From positions 62,001-126,000 of the forward strand of contig BPJM01000007.1 in NCBI GenBank assembly GCA_026004615.1: a DNA stretch of 64,000 bases. The letters run 5' to 3'. The notes below the pieces were generated by a model. That model had not been told where the DNA came from. It saw nothing but the letters and a program-made list of their open reading frames with translations, and did not search any database. Origin of the DNA: Planctomycetota bacterium. Its GTDB lineage: Bacteria; Planctomycetota; J058; J103. The number at the start of each line of letters is the position of its first letter. The first letter of the stretch is position 1. The position numbers and the translations under genes are program-made. Below, one piece after another: positions 16,860 through 25,887 of the stretch.

Positions 16860-18275
16860 ATGACCGACAAGGCGGTGCGGGATCCCTACCGCGACGGGCG
16901 CGTGTGGCACCCGCGCGCATACCGGTGGCGGCGGTTCTTGAATTGGTTCCCCCTCGGGCTCGCCTACGCGATGCTCTACATGGGGCGGTACAACCTCACC
17001 GTCGCCCAGGGCGCGCTCAGCGAGCACCGGCTCATGCCGAAGGACGCCTTCGGGGACATCTTCGGCGTCGGGGCGCTGGTCTACGGCTGCGCGTTCCTGC
17101 TCAACGGACCGCTGACCGACCGCATCGGCGGGCGGCGCGCGATGCTGCTCGCGCTGTTCGGCGCCTGCGGCGCGAATCTCGCCATGGGCTGGTACACGCG
17201 CCAGGCGCTGCTCGGCGGCAGCGCCGAGGCCGAGGCCATCCGGCTGGTGTTCATGGTGCTGTACGGCGTCAACATGTACTTCCAGAGCTTCGGCGCCGTC
17301 TCCATCGTCAAGGTCAACGCCTCGTGGTTCCACGTGCGGGAGCGGGGGGGGTTCTCCGGGATCTTCGGGATCATGATCTCCTCGGGGATCTTCTTCGCCT
17401 TCGACGTCAACGAGCGGGTGTTGAAGTACACCGCCGGCAGCGGGCCGCAGGGGATCGATCCCACGTGGCTGGTGTTCTTCGTGCCGGCGGCGGGGCTGCT
17501 GGCGATGTTGCTGCTCGAGGCCGCGGTGCTGCGCGATGTGCCCTCGCAGGCGGGCCACGCCGACATCCACACCGGGGATGCCACCGCGGACGAGGATGAC
17601 CGGCCGATCCCGACCCGGCAGCTCATGAAGCGCATCCTGACCCATCCCATCATCCTCACCATCGCGGCCATCGAGTTCTGTTCCGGGGTGCTGCGCAACG
17701 GCGTCATGCACTGGTTCCGCATCTACGCCAAGGAGCAGCAGGGCGCCCTGCAGGCGGCGGCGCAGGGCGCCCTCGGCCCGGCGCCGGCGAGCGCCTGGAG
17801 CTGGGCGCTGGAGAACTGGGGGCTGTTGCTCATGATCGCCGGCATCCTGGGCGGCAACTTCGCCGGCTGGGTGAGCGACAAGCTGTTCCATTCCCGCCGC
17901 GCCCCGGCGGCGGCGCTGCTCTATGGACTGTTGACCGCATGCACGGTCCTCATGTTCTTTTCGCTCGACTGGCCGTGGGTGCTGGTGGGGGCGGTCTTTT
18001 TCATGTCGCTGGCGGTGATCGGAGTGCACGGGCTGCTCTCGGGCACCGCGACCATGGACTTCGGCGGGCGCAAGGGGGCCGCGACCGCGGTCGGCATCAT
18101 CGACGGCTTCGTCTATCTCGGCACCGCGGTGCAGTCGGTCGCGCTCGGCCGCCTGACCAAGCTGGCGTGGATCTACTGGCCGGCGTTCCTGCTGCCGTTC
18201 GCGGTGCTGGCGCTGGTGCTGCTCGGGCGCATCTGGCACGCGGTGCCGAGCGGCGGCCGCAAGGGAGGTCACTGA
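16860..18275 (+). CDS. MFS transporter, organophosphate:phosphate antiporter (GlpT/UhpT) type
   Basis: 471 residues with about 12 hydrophobic segments. Early features GLAYAMLYMGRYNLTVAQGAL and DRIGGRRAMLL match the GlpT/UhpT family (YxxRxN in helix 1 and the loop 2-3 MFS motif). The family swaps glycerol-3-phosphate or hexose phosphate for phosphate at the inner membrane. ATG 16860 is used here; an in-frame GTG at 16797 overlaps the upstream stop (GTGA) and would add 21 residues. Pairing with a periplasmic nucleotidase and nearby glycerol-3-phosphate enzymes supports an organophosphate substrate, but which one is not shown. Confidence 0.85.
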   Translation: MTDKAVRDPYRDGRVWHPRAYRWRRFLNWFPLGLAYAMLYMGRYNLTVAQGALSEHRLMPKDAFGDIFGVGALVYGCAFLLNGPLTDRIGGRRAMLLALFGACGANLAMGWYTRQALLGGSAEAEAIRLVFMVLYGVNMYFQSFGAVSIVKVNASWFHVRERGGFSGIFGIMISSGIFFAFDVNERVLKYTAGSGPQGIDPTWLVFFVPAAGLLAMLLLEAAVLRDVPSQAGHADIHTGDATADEDDRPIPTRQLMKRILTHPIILTIAAIEFCSGVLRNGVMHWFRIYAKEQQGALQAAAQGALGPAPASAWSWALENWGLLLMIAGILGGNFAGWVSDKLFHSRRAPAAALLYGLLTACTVLMFFSLDWPWVLVGAVFFMSLAVIGVHGLLSGTATMDFGGRKGAATAVGIIDGFVYLGTAVQSVALGRLTKLAWIYWPAFLLPFAVLALVLLGRIWHAVPSGGRKGGH

Positions 18276-18358
18276 AGATGGCGGGTGTGCGGTTGCGCCC
18301 GGCTCGCCGGTGCCGGCGCGGGCGTGGGGCCACGGGCCGGAGGCGCTCGCCCTGAGCC

Positions 18359-19216
18359 ATGCGCATCGTCAGCGACTTCGACGGGGTGTGGACCGACCCG
18401 CGCGCGGAGGCCGAGGCGGTGGGCGCGCGCCAGCTCGAGCGGCTGGCCGAGGCGCTGGGCGGCGATCGGCCGCGCGCCGAGGCGGTGCTCGCCGAGCTGC
18501 GCGCGCGCGTGCGCGCCCGCCCCGAGGCGCACGGCTGGCTCTGGCAGGGCGAGCTGAGCGCGTTCGCCGACGAGGACCCCTACATCTTCCACAATGCGGT
18601 GGCGGCGGCGCTGTACGAACAGGGCGGCGAAGCCGTGGCGGCACTGCGCCGGGCGGGCCTGCCGGACGCCGGCCGCTTCGCCGCCGCCTGCTTCGAGGAA
18701 GGCACCGCCGCCTGGCGGGCCGCGCACCCGACCCACCTCCTGCCCGAGGCGGCGGAGGCGGTCCAGCGGCTGCTCGCCGCAGGACACGAGGTCGTGATCG
18801 TCTCCAACAGCTCGACCGCGCGCGTGGCCTCGATCCTGGCCGATCTGGGCCTGCGGGCGCAGGAGCACGAGCGGCTCGTGCTGCGGGGCGGGGCGCGCAA
18901 GTTCGTGCTGACCCCGGCGGAGCCGGCCGGGCTCGAGGAGCCGCAGCTGCTCGCGGGCCGCCCGGTGCGGCTGCGGCGGCTGCACTACTACCGGCTGCTC
19001 GAGGAGCTGCGGCCCGCGGTGGTGATCGGGGACGTGCTCTCGCTCGACCTGGTGCTGCCGGCCGCGCTGCGCCGCGAGCAGCTGCTGTCCGGCCCGATGC
19101 GGCTCTACCTGAAGCGCAATCCGTACACCCCGGACTGGGCGCTCATGGCGGCCGCCGAGGCGGACATCGAGGTGGTGGGCGGCCTGGCGGAGCTCGCCGA
19201 GCGGCTCGGCGACTGA
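18359..19216 (+). CDS. HAD-superfamily hydrolase of unknown substrate
   Basis: 285 residues starting MRIVSDFDGVWTD, which places HAD motif I (DFDGVWTD) at residues 6-13. Motif II is VIVSNSS near 145-151, a Lys follows near the RKF segment, and motif IV is VVIGDVLSLD near 220. A helical cap of about 120 residues sits between motifs I and II. It looks like an intact phosphatase/phosphonatase-like enzyme. It lies 84 bp after the transporter gene on the same strand, so it may act on the imported organophosphate, but this is only inferred from position. Confidence 0.75.
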   Translation: MRIVSDFDGVWTDPRAEAEAVGARQLERLAEALGGDRPRAEAVLAELRARVRARPEAHGWLWQGELSAFADEDPYIFHNAVAAALYEQGGEAVAALRRAGLPDAGRFAAACFEEGTAAWRAAHPTHLLPEAAEAVQRLLAAGHEVVIVSNSSTARVASILADLGLRAQEHERLVLRGGARKFVLTPAEPAGLEEPQLLAGRPVRLRRLHYYRLLEELRPAVVIGDVLSLDLVLPAALRREQLLSGPMRLYLKRNPYTPDWALMAAAEADIEVVGGLAELAERLGD

Positions 19217-19311
19217 ACCCGCACCGCCCACGCCGCGTACGAGACGACGGCGGGCGCAGCCGGGACGGCACGCCCGCGTCTTCTACCCGCTGGGGGCACC
19301 CCCCGCCGGGT

Positions 19312-19342
19312 TTGACAGAACGACAAGAGCGTCTTGTAGGAT
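19312..19342 (+). promoter_or_regulatory. promoter with a perfect palindrome between -35 and -10
   Basis: TTGACA (19312-19317) is followed by TGTAGG (19335-19340, spacer 17) or TAGGAT (19337-19342, spacer 19). Between them ACAAGA-GCG-TCTTGT (19323-19337) is a perfect 6-3-6 inverted repeat, placed where a repressor would block RNA polymerase. It lies upstream of the phosphatase gene at 19490. Promoter and palindrome are seen; regulation is inferred. Confidence 0.6.
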
Positions 19343-19489
19343 GGCGCCAGCTGGGGCTGGCCGGACGGCGGCCGATCGAGGCTCCCCCCGGGCAGCCCGC
19401 CGGCCGTGCTGCCACCGGGCACACGGAACGGCGGTTGCTTGAAGCACCGCGAGCCGGCCCCCGCCGGGCGAGTCTGGGAGGGCGCAGCC

Positions 19490-20701
19490 ATCACCACCGC
19501 CACCCGCCGCGCCCTGATCGCCGTGCCGCTGACCTGCCTCTTGGCAGCGGTCGCGCTACTGGCGCTCTTTCCGGCCCAGGTCTGCCAACCCTTCGCCTCG
19601 GAGGGTGCCTACCTCCAGCACGTGACCGGCTCGGAGGCGACGGTGGCCGTGCTCACCGAGCAGCCCCGGCGGCTGCGCCTGGAGATCCGCCCCGAGGGCG
19701 CGGCGCAGGGCGAGCCGCTGTTCACCGCCGAGGAGCCGGCGCCCGTGCGGGTGCACGGGCTGCGCGCACGCGGGCTCGTGCCCGATACCCGCTATGCGTA
19801 CGCCGTGCGCGACGAGCAGGGCTCGCTGCTCGCCGCGGGCACGCTGCGCACCGCCCCGCCGCCCGGCAGGCGCACCGTGGTGTTCGCCGCCCTCGGGGAT
19901 AGCGGCGGGGTGGCGAACGAGCATGCGCTCGCGCTCCCGGCCTGGGCGCGGCGGCTGATCGGCCGGGCAGACGACGACCGGCAGCAGGGAGTGCTCGCCA
20001 CCGCCATCGCCCACCAGGTGCGACCGGACTTCGTGCTGCACACCGGGGACGTGGTCTATCCCGACGGCGAGCGCTGCCGCTACCGGGAGGCGTTCTTCCT
20101 GCCGTTCGCGCCCCTGCTCCAGAGCGCGCCGCTCTACCCGGTGCTGGGCAACCACGACGCGCGGACCGAGGGGGGCGCGCCGCTGCTGGAGGCCTTCGAG
20201 CTTCCGGTCAACGACGCCGACCGCACCGAGCGGTTCTACAGCTTCCAGTGGGGCCAGGTGCACGTCGCGGCGCTGGACTCCACCCGGAACGACGAGGACT
20301 ACCTCGCCGCGCAGGCGCGGTGGCTGGACCGCGACCTGGCGGCAGCGGCCGGCTCGTGGCGCGTCGTGTTCATGCACCACCCGCCCTTCAGCCGGGGCAA
20401 GTACCGCGGCCAGCCCCTGCTCCGCGCCCACATCGTGCCTGTGCTGGAGCGGCATCGCGTGCACCTGGTGCTCTCGGGTCACGACCACAACTACCAGCGC
20501 TTCGCGCCGATCGGGGGCGTGACCTACGTCGTGACCGGGGGCGGCGGCGTCAAGCTCTATCCCGTCGAGCCCGGCGAGGGGCTCGTGGCCTGGGCGGTGG
20601 CCTACCACTACGTGGTGGCCGAGGCCGGCGAATCGGTGCTCCAGGTGCGCGCGGTCGGCATCGACGGGCGCGAGCTCGACCGCTTCTCCATCGCGCGCTG
20701 A
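19490..20701 (+). CDS. purple-acid-phosphatase-like metallophosphoesterase, exported
   Basis: About 403 residues from the signal-peptide-like start; the frame extends upstream to GTG 19406. The N-terminus is T-R-R-A-L then a hydrophobic stretch ending LFPAQVC, an export signal. An N-terminal fibronectin-like domain (GAYLQHVTGSEATV...LRARGLVPDTRYAY) precedes the calcineurin fold: GDSGG, HTGDVVYPDG, GNHD, HHPPFSRG and GHDHNYQRF. These supply the dinuclear metal site. A GGGAGGG ribosome site lies exactly 7 nt before an ATC codon at 19490, and no ATG, GTG or TTG sits there. A close paralogue is at 30342-31592. Confidence 0.85.
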   Translation: MTTATRRALIAVPLTCLLAAVALLALFPAQVCQPFASEGAYLQHVTGSEATVAVLTEQPRRLRLEIRPEGAAQGEPLFTAEEPAPVRVHGLRARGLVPDTRYAYAVRDEQGSLLAAGTLRTAPPPGRRTVVFAALGDSGGVANEHALALPAWARRLIGRADDDRQQGVLATAIAHQVRPDFVLHTGDVVYPDGERCRYREAFFLPFAPLLQSAPLYPVLGNHDARTEGGAPLLEAFELPVNDADRTERFYSFQWGQVHVAALDSTRNDEDYLAAQARWLDRDLAAAAGSWRVVFMHHPPFSRGKYRGQPLLRAHIVPVLERHRVHLVLSGHDHNYQRFAPIGGVTYVVTGGGGVKLYPVEPGEGLVAWAVAYHYVVAEAGESVLQVRAVGIDGRELDRFSIAR

Positions 20702-20761
20702 GCCGCCGCGCGGCGCCTGGCCGGCGCGCCTCGGGGTTGGGCGCCGGCTCGCGAACCCCTG

Positions 20762-22501
20762 TCAGCGCACCTCTTCGCGCAGCAGCACGTACTCCTTGCT
20801 GCCCACAGCTCGCGCGTACAGCTCCTGCAGGCGTGCCCGCACCGGCGGCGGTACGTCCTGCAGGTGGCCGCGCCGCCCGACCACCCACAGCCGGTCGGGC
20901 TGCTCGAGCCGCGCCTGCAGCGCCTCGGGCAGCACCACCTCGTGGTGCAGCGTGCCCAGATAAAAGTTCAGCCGCCCGTCGGCCTCGTCGTGCAGCAGCA
21001 CCAGCGGCTCGCTCCGCTCCCAGCGCGCCGCGACCTCGCGCGCGAACGGCTCGAACGACCGCAGGGGATCGAGCGCGGGAACGATCGTCGCATGGGCGAG
21101 CGCGCTGCCGAGTGCGACCGCGGCCGCGGTGCAGAGCACCACCGCCGCCGGGCGGCCGGCGCGCAGCGCCCGCGCCGCCGCCCAGGCGAGCGCGAGCAGC
21201 GACGCCCCGCCGCCGAGCGCGGCCGGGCTCCAGAAGGCCGGCAGGTGCGAGGCCACCAGCCGCGCCACAGCCGGCAGCCGTCCGCTCTCGTGCAGCAGCG
21301 CGTGCAGCCCGGGCAGCACCAGCAGCGCCGCGCCTGCGATCCCGACCGCAGCCACCAGCAGCGCGAGCATGCCGCGGCCCCACCAGCGGGGGCAGGCGAG
21401 CGCCCCCGCCCGGACCGCCCAGGCGAGCACCAGCGCCAGCGCCGGGTAGTACGGCAGCAGGTAGGAGGCGCGCTTGCCGGACACGGCCGACATGATCAAA
21501 AGCCCCGCCGCCGCCCAGAGGAAAAGCCCCCATGCCGCGCGCCGGCCCGCGCCGGCGGGCGAGGGCTCGCCCGGCGCGCCCGCGCCGCTGGCGCCGCCGC
21601 TCGCCGGCCCGCGCCCTCCGAGCGCCACCACCGCCGCCGGCAGCAGGGCGATCCACGGCGCGGCGCCCCAGGGCAGCTGCAGCAGGTAGTAGTACACGGG
21701 CTGGCGGTGGCTCCAGGACTCGACCGCCCGTCCCGCCGTCTGCTCCCACAGCATGCGGTCCCAGTACCACGCTCCGGCGTGCTGGGCGGCGGCCCACAGC
21801 CAGCCCAGACCGATCCCCGCTGCCAGGGCGAGCGCCCCGCCCAGCGCGAGCCACGCCACCCCCGCCCCCGCCCAGCCGAGTGCCAGCACGCCGAGGACCG
21901 CGGCGAGAACCCCCACCGGCCCCTTGGTCAGCACGGCACCGCCGAGCGCGATCCCCCCCAGCCCCGCCAGCCCAAGCCGCACCCACAGGCAGCCGCGACG
22001 CCGTACCTCGAGCAGCGCCCACACCGCGACCAGCACCAGCGCCGCGAGCAGGGGATCGAGCGCCGCGCGCTGGCCGTCCAGCAGGGGCAACAGGCTGGTC
22101 GCGTACAGCGCCGCGGCCAGCAAGCCCGTGCGTGCCTCGCCGAACAGCGTCCGGCCCAGCGCCACGAGCACCGCGCACACCAGCATCACCGCCAGGAGCG
22201 AGACCAGCCGGCCGCCCAGCACGTACGAGCCCGTTGCACGGCCGGCCGCGGCCGCGAGCGCGAAGAACAGCGGTGGTTTCTCCCCGTAGACCTCGCCGTT
22301 GAGATGCGGCACCAGTACTTCGCCCGTCACCGCCATCTCGCGGGCGACCTCGCAGTAGCGCGGCTCGTCGGGATTCCACGGCCCCCGCGAGACCAGCGCC
22401 GGGCCGTACACGAGGCCGAGCAGCACCAGCAGGCCGAGCAGCCCCAGCAGCACCCCGGACCGGCGGCGGCTAAGGTCCTCGCACTCGTATGCGTCCCCCA
22501 T
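20762..22501 (-). CDS. glycosyltransferase family 39, ArnT-like
   Basis: 579 residues from ATG 22501 (GGGAG about 8 nt upstream) with 11-13 hydrophobic segments. The first periplasmic loop has WNPDEPRY (Asp45, Glu46), the catalytic acidic pair of PMT/ArnT enzymes, and GEKPPLFF in the next loop matches the ArnT-type G-x-x-Y-x-E-K-P-P-L pattern. The C-terminal 120 residues form a soluble periplasmic domain. Such enzymes move a sugar from an undecaprenyl carrier to lipid A, protein or another acceptor. The acceptor here is unknown. The gene is divergent from the histidine kinase gene with 370 bp between. Confidence 0.85.
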   Translation of the reverse strand: MGDAYECEDLSRRRSGVLLGLLGLLVLLGLVYGPALVSRGPWNPDEPRYCEVAREMAVTGEVLVPHLNGEVYGEKPPLFFALAAAAGRATGSYVLGGRLVSLLAVMLVCAVLVALGRTLFGEARTGLLAAALYATSLLPLLDGQRAALDPLLAALVLVAVWALLEVRRRGCLWVRLGLAGLGGIALGGAVLTKGPVGVLAAVLGVLALGWAGAGVAWLALGGALALAAGIGLGWLWAAAQHAGAWYWDRMLWEQTAGRAVESWSHRQPVYYYLLQLPWGAAPWIALLPAAVVALGGRGPASGGASGAGAPGEPSPAGAGRRAAWGLFLWAAAGLLIMSAVSGKRASYLLPYYPALALVLAWAVRAGALACPRWWGRGMLALLVAAVGIAGAALLVLPGLHALLHESGRLPAVARLVASHLPAFWSPAALGGGASLLALAWAAARALRAGRPAAVVLCTAAAVALGSALAHATIVPALDPLRSFEPFAREVAARWERSEPLVLLHDEADGRLNFYLGTLHHEVVLPEALQARLEQPDRLWVVGRRGHLQDVPPPVRARLQELYARAVGSKEYVLLREEVR

Positions 22502-22871
22502 CTGAGCGCTCCCGCCCCTTCGCACCCTGGCCCCGTCTCCATCCACCGCGCACGCGCCGTGCCGCCGCCGGCCCCGGCCCCCGGGGCAGTGCGGCCGCAC
22601 AGGCCGGTGCGCCCTGTCCGCCCCGCTCTTGTAAGGCCGTGTTGTAAGAACGACAAGCCCGGGGCGGGCGATCCTGCCCCGGCCGCGGGGCCCCGGCCCC
22701 CGCCCGCCAGCGCGGCTGCAATCCCCGCTCGCCAGCAGCCCCACTGGCCCCGGCAAGCACGCTGGCCCGCCGCTTGCGGGCGAGCGTGCCGCGGCAGGCG
22801 GACGTTCGCAGCGCCGAGCCGGCGGCCTGGGCGGTCGACCCGCCCGGCGGGGCTGCTACGATGGACCGGCC
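22502..22871. other. divergent intergenic region between the glycosyltransferase and kinase genes
   Basis: 370 bp. It contains an AT-richer patch at 22626-22657 with CTTGTAAG and TTGTAAGAACGACAAG. On the minus strand TTGTCG and TACAAG lie 17 bp apart, a possible weak promoter for the glycosyltransferase. The 11-mer AGAACGACAAG at 22647-22657 is identical to 19317-19327 in the phosphatase promoter. TACGAT at about 22857-22862, 10 nt before the kinase ATG at 22872, could be a -10 for a nearly leaderless kinase transcript. Confidence 0.4.
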
Positions 22872-24470
22872 ATGATGGAACAGCACCGCGACCCGACGCC
22901 ACCGGCCCCAGCTGCCTCCGTCAGCGCGCCGGAACACCGCCCGGCTCCGGAGCGGGAGCTGTTGCGCTCGTTTCTGCTCGCCAGCCTGCTGTCGGTCGCC
23001 GTGGTCGGAGCGCTGGTCGGGATGGTCTATGCCCGCGCGGCGCGCGACGAGGCGATCGACCAGGGCCACAGCCACGCCCTTCGCGTGGTGGCGCACCTGC
23101 AGGCCGTGCTGGCGAGGGAGTTCGGCGGCCGCTCGGCGCTGGAGCTCTTGCGGGCGGGCGGGCCGGAGCGGGAGCGGCTCGACGCGGCGATCCGCGCGGC
23201 GATCAGCGGACTCGAGATCCGGCGCGTGTATCTGTTCGATCCCGGCGGCACCGTGGTCTACTCCACGGTGCCCGGGCACCTCGGCCAGACGGTGCGCGAT
23301 TACGAACCGCTGGCGCGGGCGGTCGGGGGTGCGGCCAACTCGATCTTGATCGAGCGCGGCGATCCGCTCGATACGGGCGGCACCGAGCCGGTGCCGCTGC
23401 TGGAGACCCATGTGCCGCTGTGCGACGCCGGCGGCCGCCTGCAGGGGGTGTTCGAGGTGTATCAGGACGCTAGCTGGATCACCGCGGAGATCCGCGAGGC
23501 GGCCCTGCGCAGCGCCGCGATCTCCGCCGCCTCGACGCTGCTCATGGCCGGGGTCCTGCTCGCGATCTTCCTGCGGGCCCACCGCCTGGTGCGGGCGCGC
23601 ACCGGCGAGCTCGCGCGCGCGAATGCGGCGCTGGCCGAGCTGACCGCCGACCTGGAGCGGCAGGTGGCCGAGCGCAGCGCGCAGCTCGCCGCACAGAGCC
23701 GGCTCGCCATGCTGGGCACCCTGGCGAGCGGCATCGCCCACGAGATCAACAATCCCCTCGCCGCCGTCAGCAGCGCCGCGGAGGGGCTGCTGCGGCGGCT
23801 GGACCGGGAGGCGGAACCGCTCCCCGAGGACCGGCTGCGCGAGTACCTGGAGATCATCCGCGACGAGGTCTTCCGCGCCAAGGCGATCACGCGCGAGCTG
23901 CTCGATGTGGCGCGGCACGAGCCGGCCGGCCAGCAGCTGGTCGCGGTCAACGAACTGGTGCGCTCGGTCGCCGCGCTCATGCGCCTGCGCCGCCCCCACC
24001 CTCCTTTCGAGCTGGAGCTCGCGCTGGCGCCCGATGACGAGCTGCCCCCCGTGCGCTCCCATCCCGGCAAGCTGCGGCAGGTGATCTTCAATGTGACCGA
24101 CAACGCGATCGACGCGCTGGCGCCCGCAGGCGGCCGCGTCGTGTGGAGCACTCGGGCCGCCAACCGTAACGGCACGCCGGAGGTCGTCCTGCGCTGCACC
24201 GACGACGGCTGCGGGCTGCCTGCCGAGGTGCTGCAACGCGCCTGCGAGCCGTTTTTCACCACCAAGGAGCCGGGCGCGGGGACCGGTCTGGGGCTGTCCA
24301 TCTCGCACGGAATCGTCACCTCGCTCGGCGGCACGCTGGAGATCCGGAGCGCCGGCCCGGGCTGCGGCGCCGAGGTCACGATCCGCCTGCCGGCGGTCCC
24401 CACCGCCGTCCCGCCCGCCCCCGGCGCTGCCGCCGCCGAGCGCACCACCGCCCCGGGCCACACGCCATGA
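22872..24470 (+). CDS. membrane sensor histidine kinase (NtrB-like output)
   Basis: 532 residues. TM1 lies at about 33-54 and TM2 at about 213-238, enclosing a periplasmic sensor domain of about 160 residues that resembles a dCACHE/PAS-like fold (VYLFDPGGTVVYSTVPG). A short HAMP-like/coiled linker leads to HisKA with LASGIAHEINNPLAAV (His290) and an HATPase domain with N box DNAIDAL, G1 DDGCGL, F box PFFTTK and G2 GTGLGLSI. All catalytic residues are present. The gene overlaps the following sigma54 response regulator by 4 bp (ATGA), forming an NtrBC/AtoSC-type pair. The signal is unknown. Confidence 0.93.
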   Translation: MMEQHRDPTPPAPAASVSAPEHRPAPERELLRSFLLASLLSVAVVGALVGMVYARAARDEAIDQGHSHALRVVAHLQAVLAREFGGRSALELLRAGGPERERLDAAIRAAISGLEIRRVYLFDPGGTVVYSTVPGHLGQTVRDYEPLARAVGGAANSILIERGDPLDTGGTEPVPLLETHVPLCDAGGRLQGVFEVYQDASWITAEIREAALRSAAISAASTLLMAGVLLAIFLRAHRLVRARTGELARANAALAELTADLERQVAERSAQLAAQSRLAMLGTLASGIAHEINNPLAAVSSAAEGLLRRLDREAEPLPEDRLREYLEIIRDEVFRAKAITRELLDVARHEPAGQQLVAVNELVRSVAALMRLRRPHPPFELELALAPDDELPPVRSHPGKLRQVIFNVTDNAIDALAPAGGRVVWSTRAANRNGTPEVVLRCTDDGCGLPAEVLQRACEPFFTTKEPGAGTGLGLSISHGIVTSLGGTLEIRSAGPGCGAEVTIRLPAVPTAVPPAPGAAAAERTTAPGHTP

Positions 24471-25855
24471 CCGACGAGCCGCTGCGGGTGCTGCTGGCCG
24501 AGGACGAGCCCAATCTGCGGCGCCTGCTCGCGCACGAGCTCGCAGCCGTGGGCATGTCGGTCGAGGCCGCGCCCCGGGGCGACGAGGCGCTGCGGCTGCT
24601 GTGCGAGCGCCCGTTCGACGTGGTGGTGCTCGACCTCAAGATGCCGGGCCTGCACGGCATGGAGGTGCTCCGCGAGGCCCGCCGCGCCGGGGCCGGGGCG
24701 GAGGTCATCGTGCTGACCGGCCACGGCACCATCGAGAGCGTGGTCGAGGCCATGAAACTCGGGGCCTTCGACTACCTGACCAAGCCGTGCCGGCTGGACG
24801 AGCTGGAGCTGCTGGTACGGCGCGCCGGCGCCCGCCGCCGCGCCCGCGCGGCGAGCCTTCCGGCGCCGCCTGGCTCCGCCGCCCCCGTGCCGCCCGCGCC
24901 GGGCCCGCTCCGCGCAGGGGCGGCCGGCGGCGAGCTGCTGGTGCTGAGCGAGGGCATGCGGCGCGCGGTGCAGATCATCGACCGGGCGGCGCCCACCGAC
25001 GCCCCGGTCCTGCTCGAAGGCGAGAGCGGCACGGGCAAGGAGCTGCTGGCGCGGCGGCTGCACGCCCGCTCGCAGCGCGCCAGCGGCCCGCTGGTGGTCA
25101 TCAACTGCGGGGCGCTGCAGCCGGCGCTGCTACTGTCCGAGCTGTTCGGGCACGAAAAGGGCGCGTTTACGGGCGCGGAGCGGCGCAAGCGGGGCCTGCT
25201 CGAGCTGGCGGATGGCGGCACCGCGTTTCTGGACGAGATCGGCGAGCTGCCGCTCGAGGGACAGGTGCGGTTGCTGCGCTTTTTGCAGTTCGGCGAGCTG
25301 CGGCGGCTGGGCAGCGAGCAGACCGTGCAGGTGCGCGTGCGGGTGGTGGCCGCGACCCACCGCAACCTGCGCGAGGAGATGCAGCAGGGTCGCTTCCGCG
25401 AAGACCTCTTCTATCGGCTGCACACGATCCACGTGCGGGTGCCGCCCTTGCGCGAGCGGCCGGAGGAGATCCCGGCCCTGCTGGAGCGGTTCCTCGAGCG
25501 CTCGCCCGCGGGCCGCGGCCGCAGCTTCGAGCCCGAGGCGGTGGCCCTGCTCATGCGGTATCCGTGGCCGGGCAACGTCCGCGAGCTGGAGAACATCGTC
25601 GAGCGGCTGGCCATCCTGTGCGAAGGGACCGTGATCACGCGCCAGGCGGTGCTGGACCACTTCGAGGGACTGCGGCTGCTCGGCACCCTCGAGCCCCCGC
25701 CGGAGCCAGGCGGACTCCTCCGGCAGATGGAGCGGCGCGAGATCATCGCGGCGCTGCAGCGCCACCGCGGCAACAAGGTCAAGGCCGCCGCCGAACTGGG
25801 GATCGCGCTCAAGACGCTCTACAACAAGATCAAGGCGTACGGCATCCCGACCTGA
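24467..25855 (+). CDS. sigma54-dependent response regulator (NtrC family)
   Basis: 462 residues. The receiver domain has the acidic pocket AEDEP, phosphoacceptor Asp56 in VVLDLKMPG, Thr in LTGHG and Lys in DYLTKPC. The AAA+ domain has Walker A GESGTGKE (185-192), the sigma54-contact loop GAFTGA (232-237), a Walker B ADGGTAFLDEIGE and the arginine finger region FREDLFYRL. The C-terminal Fis-type HTH (about 425-460) reads HRGNKVKAAAELGIALKTLYNKI. It activates transcription from sigma54 promoters when phosphorylated by the partner kinase encoded just upstream. Target genes are not identifiable here. Confidence 0.95.
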   Translation: MTDEPLRVLLAEDEPNLRRLLAHELAAVGMSVEAAPRGDEALRLLCERPFDVVVLDLKMPGLHGMEVLREARRAGAGAEVIVLTGHGTIESVVEAMKLGAFDYLTKPCRLDELELLVRRAGARRRARAASLPAPPGSAAPVPPAPGPLRAGAAGGELLVLSEGMRRAVQIIDRAAPTDAPVLLEGESGTGKELLARRLHARSQRASGPLVVINCGALQPALLLSELFGHEKGAFTGAERRKRGLLELADGGTAFLDEIGELPLEGQVRLLRFLQFGELRRLGSEQTVQVRVRVVAATHRNLREEMQQGRFREDLFYRLHTIHVRVPPLRERPEEIPALLERFLERSPAGRGRSFEPEAVALLMRYPWPGNVRELENIVERLAILCEGTVITRQAVLDHFEGLRLLGTLEPPPEPGGLLRQMERREIIAALQRHRGNKVKAAAELGIALKTLYNKIKAYGIPT

Positions 25856-25887
25856 GAGTGCAGGCGAGACAGGGAGGGGATGCCCGC

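Noticed and set aside
20864..23473. Rightward open frame of 869 codons across the glycosyltransferase and kinase start
   Set aside because: Gln/Arg/Pro-rich antisense composition, and it runs through two well-supported genes in other frames.
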